Below, piece after piece: positions 53,469 through 62,240 of a DNA stretch of 64,000 nt. Position 1 is the first letter of the stretch; every line of letters starts with the position of its first letter. The stretch comes from JBHENC01 sp046262295. Lineage in GTDB: Bacteria > Acidobacteriota > Blastocatellia > Pyrinomonadales > Pyrinomonadaceae. The notes beneath the pieces are model-generated. The model was given only the letters and a program-made list of their open reading frames with translations, was not told the origin of the DNA and did no database searches. Made by a program: the position numbers and the translations under genes. Location of the stretch: contig JBHENC010000010.1 in NCBI GenBank assembly GCA_046262295.1, positions 1 through 64,000 on the forward strand, read 5' to 3'.

Positions 53469-56120
53469 ATGAGCAAGCGTTGGCGGCTCTTTCTGGTCGG
53501 ACTCTTCTTCGCGCTGATGTTCATCTGCGCCGTCGCCAATATTTATCTGGTCTTTGCGACGTCGCTGACCGCGAGTTATCCCGGCTGGATGGGACAGCAG
53601 AAAAACGGGCGTGTGACGGTCTTTAAGATGAACGACGATCCGCGCCTCGCCGCGTTGCATAATGACGATGAAGTCATAGCCTTCAACGGCCAGCCCGTGA
53701 CGAACAGCATCGCGCCCATTAATAAATATTTCTCGGTGGCGGAACTCGGCGAGTACCATATGACGGTCAGGCGCGAGGGTGGCGCGACGCAGGAACTCAC
53801 TTTGCGAACGCTGCCGTTGCCATTCGTCGGGCGGATCGGGTTCGTTCTTTCCGTCATCATTATCCCGGTGGTTTTTCTCTTCACAGGCTTTGCGCTATTC
53901 GTGCTCAAGCCTTACGACAAGCAGGCGTTGCTGCTCGCGCTGCTTTTTGCGATGTACACGCTAATCAACAGCAGCGGTTTCACCATCGCACCGCTGTGGC
54001 TCAAAACCCTCTTCGCGGTGGCGTACCTTACAGCCTGTTTTGCACCTCCGATCTTCCTGCATTTTACGCAAATCTTTCCCGATCCATCGCCGCTTGTGCG
54101 CCGCTTTCCGCGCCTCGAGTTCTGGCTTTACCTGCCGACGCTTTTACTGTTTCTCCCTTTACTAACCGTCTTCTACGCTTTGCGTCTTTTCGCACCGGAG
54201 CGCGTGGCGGGACTGGAGCTTCCCAGATTATCGCTGGCGATCACGATCGTTTCTATGCTGTATATCAGCGGCGGCATCTTTTCTTTGTTCAATAGCTATC
54301 GCCGCGCCAATTATTTATCGAGACGAAAGCTGCGCGTGATTCTTGCGGGAACCGTCGCCTCCTTTACGCCCCCACTCATATACTTTCTGGCGTCGTTTGT
54401 GCTTGATAAGCGTACTCTGACCGCCTTCGGAGGCTGGCCGCAGATAGTCATTGGGTGTGCGATTCTGCTGCTGCCTGTTTCGTTCGCGTATGCCATTCTG
54501 CGCCACAAAGTAATTCCGGTAAGCTTGATCCTTCGCCGCAGCGTGCGTTATCTGCTTGTTTCGCGCGGTTCCGTAGTGCTGGAAGTTGCGGTCGTTTCGC
54601 TTGCGCTCGTCTTCTTTCTACACAACTTCTTCAAATATTTTCGCTTGAGCGGGCTGACGATTGGCATCGTCTCCGCAGTGTTTGCGATCATCGTCTGGAA
54701 CTTAACCGCCGCCTTTAATCATCACATCATCAAACCCGTTATTGACCGGCGTTTCTTTCGTCAAGCCTACGATGCGCACGCCATTCTCTCCGGCCTCAGC
54801 CAGGCTGTGCGCACCGTGACGAACACGAATCAATTACTCGAACTCGTCATCATCGAATTGCAGCAGGCGCTGCACACGGAGAACGTCACGATCTTTCTGC
54901 GCGACGAAACAACGAATGATTACGTGTGCGCCCTTAGTTCCGAATATCAGGCCGACATACACGCGAGCGTTGCATCGCATCCGCCGTTCGTGCTGCCGCA
55001 CAACGGTCTCACACTGCAACACCTGCGCGGAGCCTCGCAGCCGCTGCACGTTGACTTCACAGACCCGAACTCATGGGTGCAGGAGGAGCTTGCCACAACG
55101 CAAAACGAGAATTACGCGCGCGGGCGTGAAACGCTGCTGCGCATTCATACGACGCTGCTGCTGCCGCTGGAAACGAAAGACCGTATGCTCGGCATCGTCT
55201 CGCTGGGGCCGCGTCTCGGCGATCTGCCGTTCTCGAACGAAGACGAGCGATTGCTGATGAGCGTCGCCGCGCAGACCTCCGTCGCGCTCGACAACGCGCA
55301 TCTAGTCGAACGCATGATTACGGAAGAACGCCGCCGCCATCAGATCGAAGCGGAAAATAATCGCCGCGCACGCGAACTCGACGAAGCGCGCAATCTGCAA
55401 CTCTCGATGCTGCCTCGCGTCGTGCCGCAACTACCGAATCTGGAAATCGCCACATATATGAAGCCCGCGACGGAAGTTGGCGGCGATTACTATGATTTTC
55501 ACGTCGGCGAGGACGGCACGTTAACGGTCGCAGTCGGCGACGCGACGGGGCACGGCCTCAAAGCGGGCACGATGGTGACGGCGGCCAAGAGCCTATTCGA
55601 GACGCTCGCGCACACGCCCGACATCCCGCAGATTTTCAATCAATCGAGCCGCGTGCTCAAACGCATGAATCTGCGCTCGCTGTATATGGCGATGATGATG
55701 ATGAAGATCAAGGATAATCATTTGAAGGTGAGCGTCGCCGGGATGCCGCCGCTTCTGATTTATCGCGCGGCGACGAAGTGCGTCGAAGAACTCGCGCTCA
55801 CGGGAATGCCGCTGGGCAGCCTTAAAGAATTTCCGTACAAGCAAGCGGAGTTGCAATTATCCGTCGGCGACACTTTGATGCTGATGAGCGACGGCTTCCC
55901 GGAGATGTTCAACGAAGCGGGCGAGATGCTCGACTACGCGAAAGCAAAAAGTCTTCTCGAAGAAATCGCGCACGCTTCGCCGCAGGAGATCGTCAATCAC
56001 TTCGTGCGCGTCGGCGACGAATGGGCGGGCACGCGCGCGCAGGACGACGACGTGACCTTCGTCGTGCTCCAAGTCAAAAACGGCAACGGCGTGGAAAAAA
56101 ACGGGTCGCCCGTGAAGTAA
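53469..56120 (+). CDS. Membrane SpoIIE phosphatase with PDZ-like and GAF domains
   Basis: An 883-residue signalling protein. TM1 lies at about residues 8-32, a PDZ-like extracytoplasmic domain at 38-115 (LHNDDEVIAFNGQPV), then seven or so further membrane helices (120-410), a GAF domain (435-600; LLELVIIELQQALHTENVTI), a helical linker, and a PP2C SpoIIE domain (640-875) with VGGDYYDFHV, VGDATGHGLKAG and LMLMSDGFPEMF. It is a second phosphatase able to feed the STAS-kinase pair from an envelope signal. The REP-like element separates it from the first phosphatase gene. Confidence 0.9.
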   Translation: MSKRWRLFLVGLFFALMFICAVANIYLVFATSLTASYPGWMGQQKNGRVTVFKMNDDPRLAALHNDDEVIAFNGQPVTNSIAPINKYFSVAELGEYHMTVRREGGATQELTLRTLPLPFVGRIGFVLSVIIIPVVFLFTGFALFVLKPYDKQALLLALLFAMYTLINSSGFTIAPLWLKTLFAVAYLTACFAPPIFLHFTQIFPDPSPLVRRFPRLEFWLYLPTLLLFLPLLTVFYALRLFAPERVAGLELPRLSLAITIVSMLYISGGIFSLFNSYRRANYLSRRKLRVILAGTVASFTPPLIYFLASFVLDKRTLTAFGGWPQIVIGCAILLLPVSFAYAILRHKVIPVSLILRRSVRYLLVSRGSVVLEVAVVSLALVFFLHNFFKYFRLSGLTIGIVSAVFAIIVWNLTAAFNHHIIKPVIDRRFFRQAYDAHAILSGLSQAVRTVTNTNQLLELVIIELQQALHTENVTIFLRDETTNDYVCALSSEYQADIHASVASHPPFVLPHNGLTLQHLRGASQPLHVDFTDPNSWVQEELATTQNENYARGRETLLRIHTTLLLPLETKDRMLGIVSLGPRLGDLPFSNEDERLLMSVAAQTSVALDNAHLVERMITEERRRHQIEAENNRRARELDEARNLQLSMLPRVVPQLPNLEIATYMKPATEVGGDYYDFHVGEDGTLTVAVGDATGHGLKAGTMVTAAKSLFETLAHTPDIPQIFNQSSRVLKRMNLRSLYMAMMMMKIKDNHLKVSVAGMPPLLIYRAATKCVEELALTGMPLGSLKEFPYKQAELQLSVGDTLMLMSDGFPEMFNEAGEMLDYAKAKSLLEEIAHASPQEIVNHFVRVGDEWAGTRAQDDDVTFVVLQVKNGNGVEKNGSPVK

Positions 56121-56150
56121 AATAGTTCGGCGGAAAGATGCGAGGCTGCC

Positions 56151-56567
56151 TTAAATATCTCCAATCCAGAAGAGATGTTTCTTGAGTCCGGTGCTTGCTA
56201 AGGCTTTATAAAATCGCGCGTCGGCAGTGATGAACCGGCAGGATAAAGAGACAGCCAGCGCCAGATACGACCACTCATAAACGGTCTCTCCAGACAGCGT
56301 GGCTCCTGTGAAGGCGGCGCCAAGCAACGATTTATGCGAATGGAAGGTGATGTTCTGATTGCCGAAAGCTTTGATGATCCGCACGGCTTCTTGTTCAATC
56401 AAATCGCGCCTTCGGACTTTTTTCCAGACGATATTGCCAAACTCCGGCAAGATCAGTTCGGGGGCATGAACCTCGTAAGAACCGTTTAATAGCTTCTCCG
56501 CTTCGAGCGTATAAATTTCCGGCGCGTACCATTTTATTGCCACGCTCGCATCGGCGACCACAATCAT
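56151..56567 (-). CDS. PIN-domain toxin (VapC/FitB-like)
   Basis: A 138-residue PIN nuclease: VVADASVAIKWY with the first acidic residue, LILPEFGNIVW with the Glu, YEWSYLALAVSL, and FITADARFYKAL with the C-terminal Asp. It overlaps the antitoxin gene by 4 bases. It probably cleaves RNA when free. Confidence 0.9.
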   Translation of the reverse strand: MIVVADASVAIKWYAPEIYTLEAEKLLNGSYEVHAPELILPEFGNIVWKKVRRRDLIEQEAVRIIKAFGNQNITFHSHKSLLGAAFTGATLSGETVYEWSYLALAVSLSCRFITADARFYKALASTGLKKHLFWIGDI

Positions 56568-56800
56568 CGGCGTCTGTCCTCGCGTAGCAGTGCGGCACCG
56601 TCGCGCTGTTTTTTTACCGCGAGTGAATTTCTAATTCTTCTCGCCGTCTCAAGCTCCGATAAAGGCGCGGCACGCTTCTCCGCCGCTTCCTTCAGAATCG
56701 TGTGCATTTCCGCTTGCAGGGAACGCCCGCTGCTCGCCGCTCTTGTTTTAAGCTTCGCAAGCACGACATCTGAAACATCTCTCACCAAAACATTAGCCAT
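56564..56800 (-). CDS. FitA/VapB-like antitoxin
   Basis: A 78-residue ribbon-helix-helix protein: NVLVRDVSDVVLAKLKTRAA and SSGRSLQAEMHTILKEAAEK are typical of FitA-like antitoxins, followed by a toxin-binding tail. The ATG at 56800 has AGGAGG upstream. It autoregulates the pair in related systems. Confidence 0.88.
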   Translation of the reverse strand: MANVLVRDVSDVVLAKLKTRAASSGRSLQAEMHTILKEAAEKRAAPLSELETARRIRNSLAVKKQRDGAALLREDRRR

Positions 56801-57184
56801 CGGTAAAACCTCCTATTACTTTTTAGCTTGCACGCTTTCATAATGATAGCAGGCGACGGCGATTCACGAAAATAGATTGCTCCTCATGCAAATTACAAAA
56901 ATTCTCTCGACTCACGCGCGCACTTCGTCTTCATACGCGCTGCGACGACACTTCGCAGCCATAGAGCGACGAAGCTTTTGCTCCTTCCGTTTCCCGATTC
57001 CGAAAATTAAATGTTCCACGAATGGGAAATCGAAGCGGCGAAACTCCGCCGGAAAACCTTCATTGCGGGATTTTCAGCCATTCTGCATAAATCTCCGCTT
57101 GGCATAGTTTTTCCATATAGCGTTTTCATTCAAAGCTCTTCTGCTCGTTTCATTGTTTGCGAAAACATACCGGAGTCAGCGCGA
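56801..57184. other. Intergenic stretch between the TA pair and the permease genes
   Basis: No gene is seen. A longer in-frame reading of the next gene back to 57011 exists, but it has no ribosome binding site and its residues do not match the family, so it is read as leader. Promoters for both divergent units should lie here. Confidence 0.45.
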
Positions 57185-59641
57185 ATGAAAACTCTTTGGC
57201 AGGATATACGCTACGGCCTGCGCCTTTTATGGAAAAGCCCCGGCTTCACGATCATCGCGGTGCTCTCGCTTAGCTTAGGCATCGGCGCGAACGCGACCAT
57301 CTTCGCGTGGGTCAAAACAGTTCTGTTGCGCCCCTTGCCCGGCGTCGAAGCGAGCGATCAACTCGTCGCCTTTCACGGCGTGCTGACGCGCTCGGAAAAT
57401 AGGCCGATCAGCACTTCTTACCCCGACTATAAAGATTACCGCGACCGCAACGAAGTCTTCAGCGGCCTGTTTGCCTACGGTCTGAACCCTTTTAATTTAA
57501 GCGGCGGCGACAGCCAGCCCGAACGCATCTGGGGCGAAACCGTTTCCGGTAACTACTTCGATGTGCTCGGCGTCAAGCCCGTTAAAGGGCGCGGCTTTCT
57601 GCCGGAAGAAGACGCGACGCCGGGCAGCCATCCCGTCGTCGTCCTGAGCTATCGCTTATGGCAGCGACGCTACGGCGGCGATCCCGATCTCGTCGGCAAG
57701 ACGATTACGCTCAATAACAAAAATTTCACAGTCGTCGGGATTGCTCCCCAACAGTTCGCCGGAACGTATGTCGGACTCGCGACGGAATTGTACGTGCCGC
57801 TCGCGATGATTGGCGAAGTGAAGCCGGACGGCGGCAGTCTGCTGACGCGGCGAGGCAATCAGTGGCTACAGGTAATCGGACGGTTGAAACCGAATGTGAC
57901 CTTCGCGCAGGCGCAAGCGAACACGCAATCAATCGCGCGGGCGTTGGCGCAGGAGTATCCGCGCACAAACGACGGGCATGATGTCGCGCTCTTCACGCTC
58001 GCGCGCGACACCGACGGCGCACAGGTTATTCTGCTGCCGGTGTTGACGATCTTAATGGTGGTGGCCGGACTCGTGCTGCTGATCGCGTGTGCCAATGTCG
58101 CCAATCTGTTGCTGGCTCGGGCGGCGGCACGGCGGCGTGAAATAGGCATCCGTCTTGCTCTGGGCGCGAGTCGCGGGCGCATCGTCCGGCAGCTTTTGAC
58201 CGAAAGCGTACTGCTCGCTCTGCTCGGCGGCATCGCCGGTCTGTTCATCGCGCTCTGGACGGCTGGCTCGCTCGGCTCCTTCGTTCCGCCCATCGGTTTG
58301 CCGGTCAGTTTGCAGGTCAATCTGGATGCGCGCGTGCTCGGCTTCACGTTTCTCGTATCGCTCGCGACGGGCGTGCTGTTCGGTCTCGCGCCCGCGCTTG
58401 CTTCGTCCAGACCCGACCTCGTTTCGACGCTCAAGGACGAAAGCGGCAGCGTCGCGGGCGGCAGAGGCAAAGGACGTTTTCGCAATTCGCTCGTCGTTGC
58501 GCAAATCGCTTTGTCGCTCGTCTCTTTAATCGGCGCGGGGCTTTTCGTCAGAAGTCTGCAACGCGCGCAAACGATCAGTCCGGGCTTCGATCCAGACAAC
58601 GTGCTGCTCGCCTCCTTCGATCTCTTCCCGAACGGCTACGACGAAGCGCGAGGCACACAGTTTTATCGTGCGCTGACGGAGCGCGTCGGGAATTTGCCGG
58701 GCGTCGAATCCGTGAGCCTCGCCGATAGCATCCCGCTCGGCCTGCTCGGAAATAGCTCGCAGGGCGTTTCAATCGAAGGCTACACGCCGCGCCGCGATGA
58801 AGAATTAAATTTTGCATACAACACCATCGCGCCCGGTTTCCTGCGCACGATGCGCATTCCGTTAGCGAGCGGGCGCGAGTTTGAGGCGACGGACGGCGAG
58901 AAATCGCAGGGCGTCGTGATCATTAACGAAACGGCGGCGCGCCGCTATTTCGCGCCCGGCCAGGACGCTGACGGCAAGCGATTGAAGGACTCGAACGGCC
59001 ATGACCTCTTGATCGTTGGCGTAGCGAAAGACATCAAGTACAAGACGCTCAACGAGCCGCCGAAGCCCTATATGTACCTGCCGCTTTTTCAAAACTACAC
59101 GCCGGATATGACGCTCGTCGTGAGAACAAAGAGCAATCCGCTCAGTGTGCTGTCAGGCGTGCGTAATGAAGTCCACGCGCTTGATGCGAATGTGGCTCTC
59201 TTCAACGAAAAAACTTTAGTCGAACACGCGGGCGTCTCGCTGTTCGCGCAACGCCTCGCGGTGACGTTTTTGAGCGTCTTCGGTTTGCTCGCGCTCGCGC
59301 TTGCCGCTATCGGCATCTACGGCGTGATGGCTTATTCGGTGGCGCAACGCACGCACGAAATCGGCGTCCGCATGGCTCTCGGCGCGCAAACTTCCGACGT
59401 GCTCAAGCTGATAACGCGGCAGGGATTCGCGCTGGCAATCACCGGCATCGGCATCGGCCTCTTGAGCGCACTCGCTTTAACACACTTGTTGACGAGCCTG
59501 CTCTACGGCGTGAGCGCGATAGACCCTTTGACTTTTATCGTCATGCCGTTGCTGCTGGGGGGCGTCGCGCTCCTCGCCTGCTACGTTCCAGCGCGACGCG
59601 CCACGAAGGTTGATCCGATGATTGCTCTCAGGCACGAATAG
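57185..59641 (+). CDS. ABC transporter permease, ADOP family (first copy)
   Basis: An 818-residue permease of the acidobacterial duplicated orphan permease group. The start MKTLWQDIRYGLRLL is the family hallmark. TM1 is followed by a MacB-type periplasmic core domain (residues 50-250), an FtsX membrane domain, a second periplasmic domain (about 500-650), and a second FtsX domain ending ATKVDPMIALRHE. ACANVANLLLARAAARRREI is the conserved coupling segment. No ATPase or membrane-fusion gene is adjacent. The substrate is unknown. Confidence 0.92.
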   Translation: MKTLWQDIRYGLRLLWKSPGFTIIAVLSLSLGIGANATIFAWVKTVLLRPLPGVEASDQLVAFHGVLTRSENRPISTSYPDYKDYRDRNEVFSGLFAYGLNPFNLSGGDSQPERIWGETVSGNYFDVLGVKPVKGRGFLPEEDATPGSHPVVVLSYRLWQRRYGGDPDLVGKTITLNNKNFTVVGIAPQQFAGTYVGLATELYVPLAMIGEVKPDGGSLLTRRGNQWLQVIGRLKPNVTFAQAQANTQSIARALAQEYPRTNDGHDVALFTLARDTDGAQVILLPVLTILMVVAGLVLLIACANVANLLLARAAARRREIGIRLALGASRGRIVRQLLTESVLLALLGGIAGLFIALWTAGSLGSFVPPIGLPVSLQVNLDARVLGFTFLVSLATGVLFGLAPALASSRPDLVSTLKDESGSVAGGRGKGRFRNSLVVAQIALSLVSLIGAGLFVRSLQRAQTISPGFDPDNVLLASFDLFPNGYDEARGTQFYRALTERVGNLPGVESVSLADSIPLGLLGNSSQGVSIEGYTPRRDEELNFAYNTIAPGFLRTMRIPLASGREFEATDGEKSQGVVIINETAARRYFAPGQDADGKRLKDSNGHDLLIVGVAKDIKYKTLNEPPKPYMYLPLFQNYTPDMTLVVRTKSNPLSVLSGVRNEVHALDANVALFNEKTLVEHAGVSLFAQRLAVTFLSVFGLLALALAAIGIYGVMAYSVAQRTHEIGVRMALGAQTSDVLKLITRQGFALAITGIGIGLLSALALTHLLTSLLYGVSAIDPLTFIVMPLLLGGVALLACYVPARRATKVDPMIALRHE

Positions 59642-59690
59642 AGATGAGTGAACGATCGAGACGGGCGAACGAAATCGCGGAGGTGATGTG

Positions 59691-62207
59691 ATGACAGCTT
59701 TGTGGCAAGACATACGATATGGCGTGCGTATGCTGTTAAAGAGTCCGGGCTTTACGGCAATCGCCGTCCTTTCTCTCGCCTTGGGCATCGGGGCGAACAC
59801 TTCGATTTTCAGTTTCGTCAATGCCACGCTGCTCAAACCTCTGCCGGTGACGGAACCGGAGCGGCTGCTCTTCGTGTTCAATAGCAGCCGCGCGGATCAG
59901 TACAATGTCTCTTCCTACCCGGACTACGTTGATTACAGGGACAAGAACGAAGTCTTCAGCGGGCTGGCGGCCTCCTCCCCCATTTCCGTGAGCTTGAACA
60001 GCGACGAGCAGACCGAAGCGATTTCCGGGCTGATCGTGACGGGCAACTACTTTGACGTGCTCGGCGTGCGCGCGTCGCGCGGGCGAGCCCTTACGCTGGA
60101 GGATGACAAGACGCCGGGCGCGCATCCAATCGTCGTCGTTAGCCATGCCTTTTGGCAACGTCGCTTCGCGGGCGATCCGAACGCTGTCGGCAAGCAACTG
60201 CTTATCAACGGGCAATCATTCACGGTTGTCGGCGTCGCTCCGGCAAACTTTAGCGGCGCGGAGGCCGGACGCACCAACGATATTTATGTGCCGATGATGA
60301 TGCAGGCGGTGGTGCGTCCGCCGCGCAGCGGTTATTCCGGCGAGAAGAACCCGGACTTGCTCAACGTGCGCGGCGCGGGCTGGCTCGACATCATCGGTCG
60401 CTTAAAGCCCGGCCTGACCATCGAACAGGCGCAGGCCGGAATGACGACGCTCGCCAAACAATTGGAGCAGGCTTACCCGGACACGAACCGCAATGAAACG
60501 GCGACGGTCTTTCCCGTCAGCAAAGGCGATCCGACGCAGCGCGGCACGTTGGTTTCAGTCGCCGGATTGCTCATGTCCGTAGTCGGACTCGTGCTCCTTA
60601 TCGCGTGCGCGAACGTGGCGAACCTTCTGCTCGCGCGTGCTTCGACAAGACGCAAAGAGATCAGCATTCGTCTCGCGTTGGGCGCGAGTCGTGGGCGTTT
60701 GATTCGTCAATTGCTGACGGAGAGCGTGCTGCTGTCAACAACGGGCGGCGCGCTCGGGCTTCTGCTCGCCGTGTGGATCGTTGATGCGTTGAAGTCTTAC
60801 ACGCCGCCTGCCGCCTTCTTTTCGTTTGCCTTCGATTTCAGCCTGGACGGGCGCGTGCTTCTCTTCACGCTGCTGCTCTCTGTGTTGACAGGCATCGTCT
60901 TCGGCATCGCTCCGGCGTTGCAAGCATCGAGCCCCGACCTCGTCCACGCGCTCAAGGATGAAGCGATGACGTTGCCGGGCAAGGGTTCGAGAAGATTCAG
61001 TTTGCGCAACTTGCTCGTTGTCGCGCAGGTCGCGCTCTCGCTCGTGCTCTTGATCGGCGCTGGCCTCTTCCTACGCAGTTTGCAGCACGCGCAACGCATT
61101 GATCCCGGCTTCAATCCCGAAAATGTGCTGGTCATGCCGCTCAACATAAATTTGTTGCGCTACACGAAGCCGCAGGGACAGGAATTTTACAAGCAGGTTA
61201 TCGAACGCATCGAGTCGCTGCCCGGCGTGCAGTCGGCGACGCTGACGCGCACGCCGCCCCTGAGCGGCGCGAGTCGCCAGAGCAGCGTGGTGGTTGAAGG
61301 CAAAGAAAGTTCGGATTCTACAACCAACAGCGAAGGCGCAGGCGCGCCGAACGCAGACGATAACCGCAATATCACGTTAGCCTCTTCCATCGGCCTGCGA
61401 TATTTTCAGACGTTGAGTATTCCTCTTTTGCGCGGGCGCGATTTCACGGCGCAGGATCGTGAGGGCGCGCCGGGCGTCGCCGTCATCAACGAAACATTTG
61501 CGAAGCGTTATTTTCCCGATCAAGACCCCATCGGCAAACGCCTCAGCTTGAGCGGCGCGAAAGGCCCCTGGCTGGAAGTCGTCGGCCTCGCGCGCGACGG
61601 CAAGTACATCACGCTCGGCGAAGCGCCCGCGCCCTTCGTTTATCAACCGCTCGCGCAACGCCACGAATCCGGCATGGTCTTGCTGGCGCGCACCAACGGC
61701 GATCCGCGAAACCTTCTCGCGCCGGTGCGCAGGGAAGTGCAATCAATCGAGAAGAATTTGCCTGTGACAAATTTAAGGCCGATGGCGGAGTTGCTCGCTA
61801 GTTCTTTGTACTCGGCGCGGATGGGTGCGGCGATGCTCGGCGTCTTCGGTTTGTTGGCGTTGCTGCTCGCGGCGGTCGGTTTGTACGGCGTGATGGCGTA
61901 CATGGTCGCACGCCGGACGCGCGAGATTGGCATACGCATGGCTCTGGGGGCAGGGCGCGGCAATGTGTTGCGGCTGGTGCTGCGTGAAGGCATGACGCTC
62001 GTCGCCATCGGCATCGCGCTCGGCCTCGCCGGAGCTTTCGCCGCGACGCGCCTGCTCGCAACTTTTCTCTACGGCGTGAGCGCGACAGACCCCTCGACCT
62101 TCATCGGCCTCGCCGCCGTCCTCGCCGCCGTCGCCTCCATCGCCACGCTCATCCCGGCGCGGCGGGCGACGAAAGTTGATCCGATGATCGCGCTGCGGCA
62201 TGAATAG
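59691..62207 (+). CDS. ABC transporter permease, ADOP family (second copy)
   Basis: An 838-residue paralogue of the previous gene with the same layout: MTALWQDIRYGVRMLLKSPG at the start, MacB-type core, ACANVANLLLARASTRRKEI, and the same end ATKVDPMIALRHE. GGAGGTGA lies upstream of the ATG at 59691; a GTG just before it is not needed. It begins 49 bases after the first copy, so they are probably co-transcribed. Confidence 0.92.
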   Translation: MTALWQDIRYGVRMLLKSPGFTAIAVLSLALGIGANTSIFSFVNATLLKPLPVTEPERLLFVFNSSRADQYNVSSYPDYVDYRDKNEVFSGLAASSPISVSLNSDEQTEAISGLIVTGNYFDVLGVRASRGRALTLEDDKTPGAHPIVVVSHAFWQRRFAGDPNAVGKQLLINGQSFTVVGVAPANFSGAEAGRTNDIYVPMMMQAVVRPPRSGYSGEKNPDLLNVRGAGWLDIIGRLKPGLTIEQAQAGMTTLAKQLEQAYPDTNRNETATVFPVSKGDPTQRGTLVSVAGLLMSVVGLVLLIACANVANLLLARASTRRKEISIRLALGASRGRLIRQLLTESVLLSTTGGALGLLLAVWIVDALKSYTPPAAFFSFAFDFSLDGRVLLFTLLLSVLTGIVFGIAPALQASSPDLVHALKDEAMTLPGKGSRRFSLRNLLVVAQVALSLVLLIGAGLFLRSLQHAQRIDPGFNPENVLVMPLNINLLRYTKPQGQEFYKQVIERIESLPGVQSATLTRTPPLSGASRQSSVVVEGKESSDSTTNSEGAGAPNADDNRNITLASSIGLRYFQTLSIPLLRGRDFTAQDREGAPGVAVINETFAKRYFPDQDPIGKRLSLSGAKGPWLEVVGLARDGKYITLGEAPAPFVYQPLAQRHESGMVLLARTNGDPRNLLAPVRREVQSIEKNLPVTNLRPMAELLASSLYSARMGAAMLGVFGLLALLLAAVGLYGVMAYMVARRTREIGIRMALGAGRGNVLRLVLREGMTLVAIGIALGLAGAFAATRLLATFLYGVSATDPSTFIGLAAVLAAVASIATLIPARRATKVDPMIALRHE

Positions 62208-62240
62208 CCATCAGCAAAGGACACTAAAGGAGGCAATGTA

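Noticed and set aside
57011..57184. 58-codon N-terminal extension of the first ADOP permease
   Set aside because: The family starts with the WQDIRYG segment right after the Met at 57185, and the extension has no ribosome binding site.
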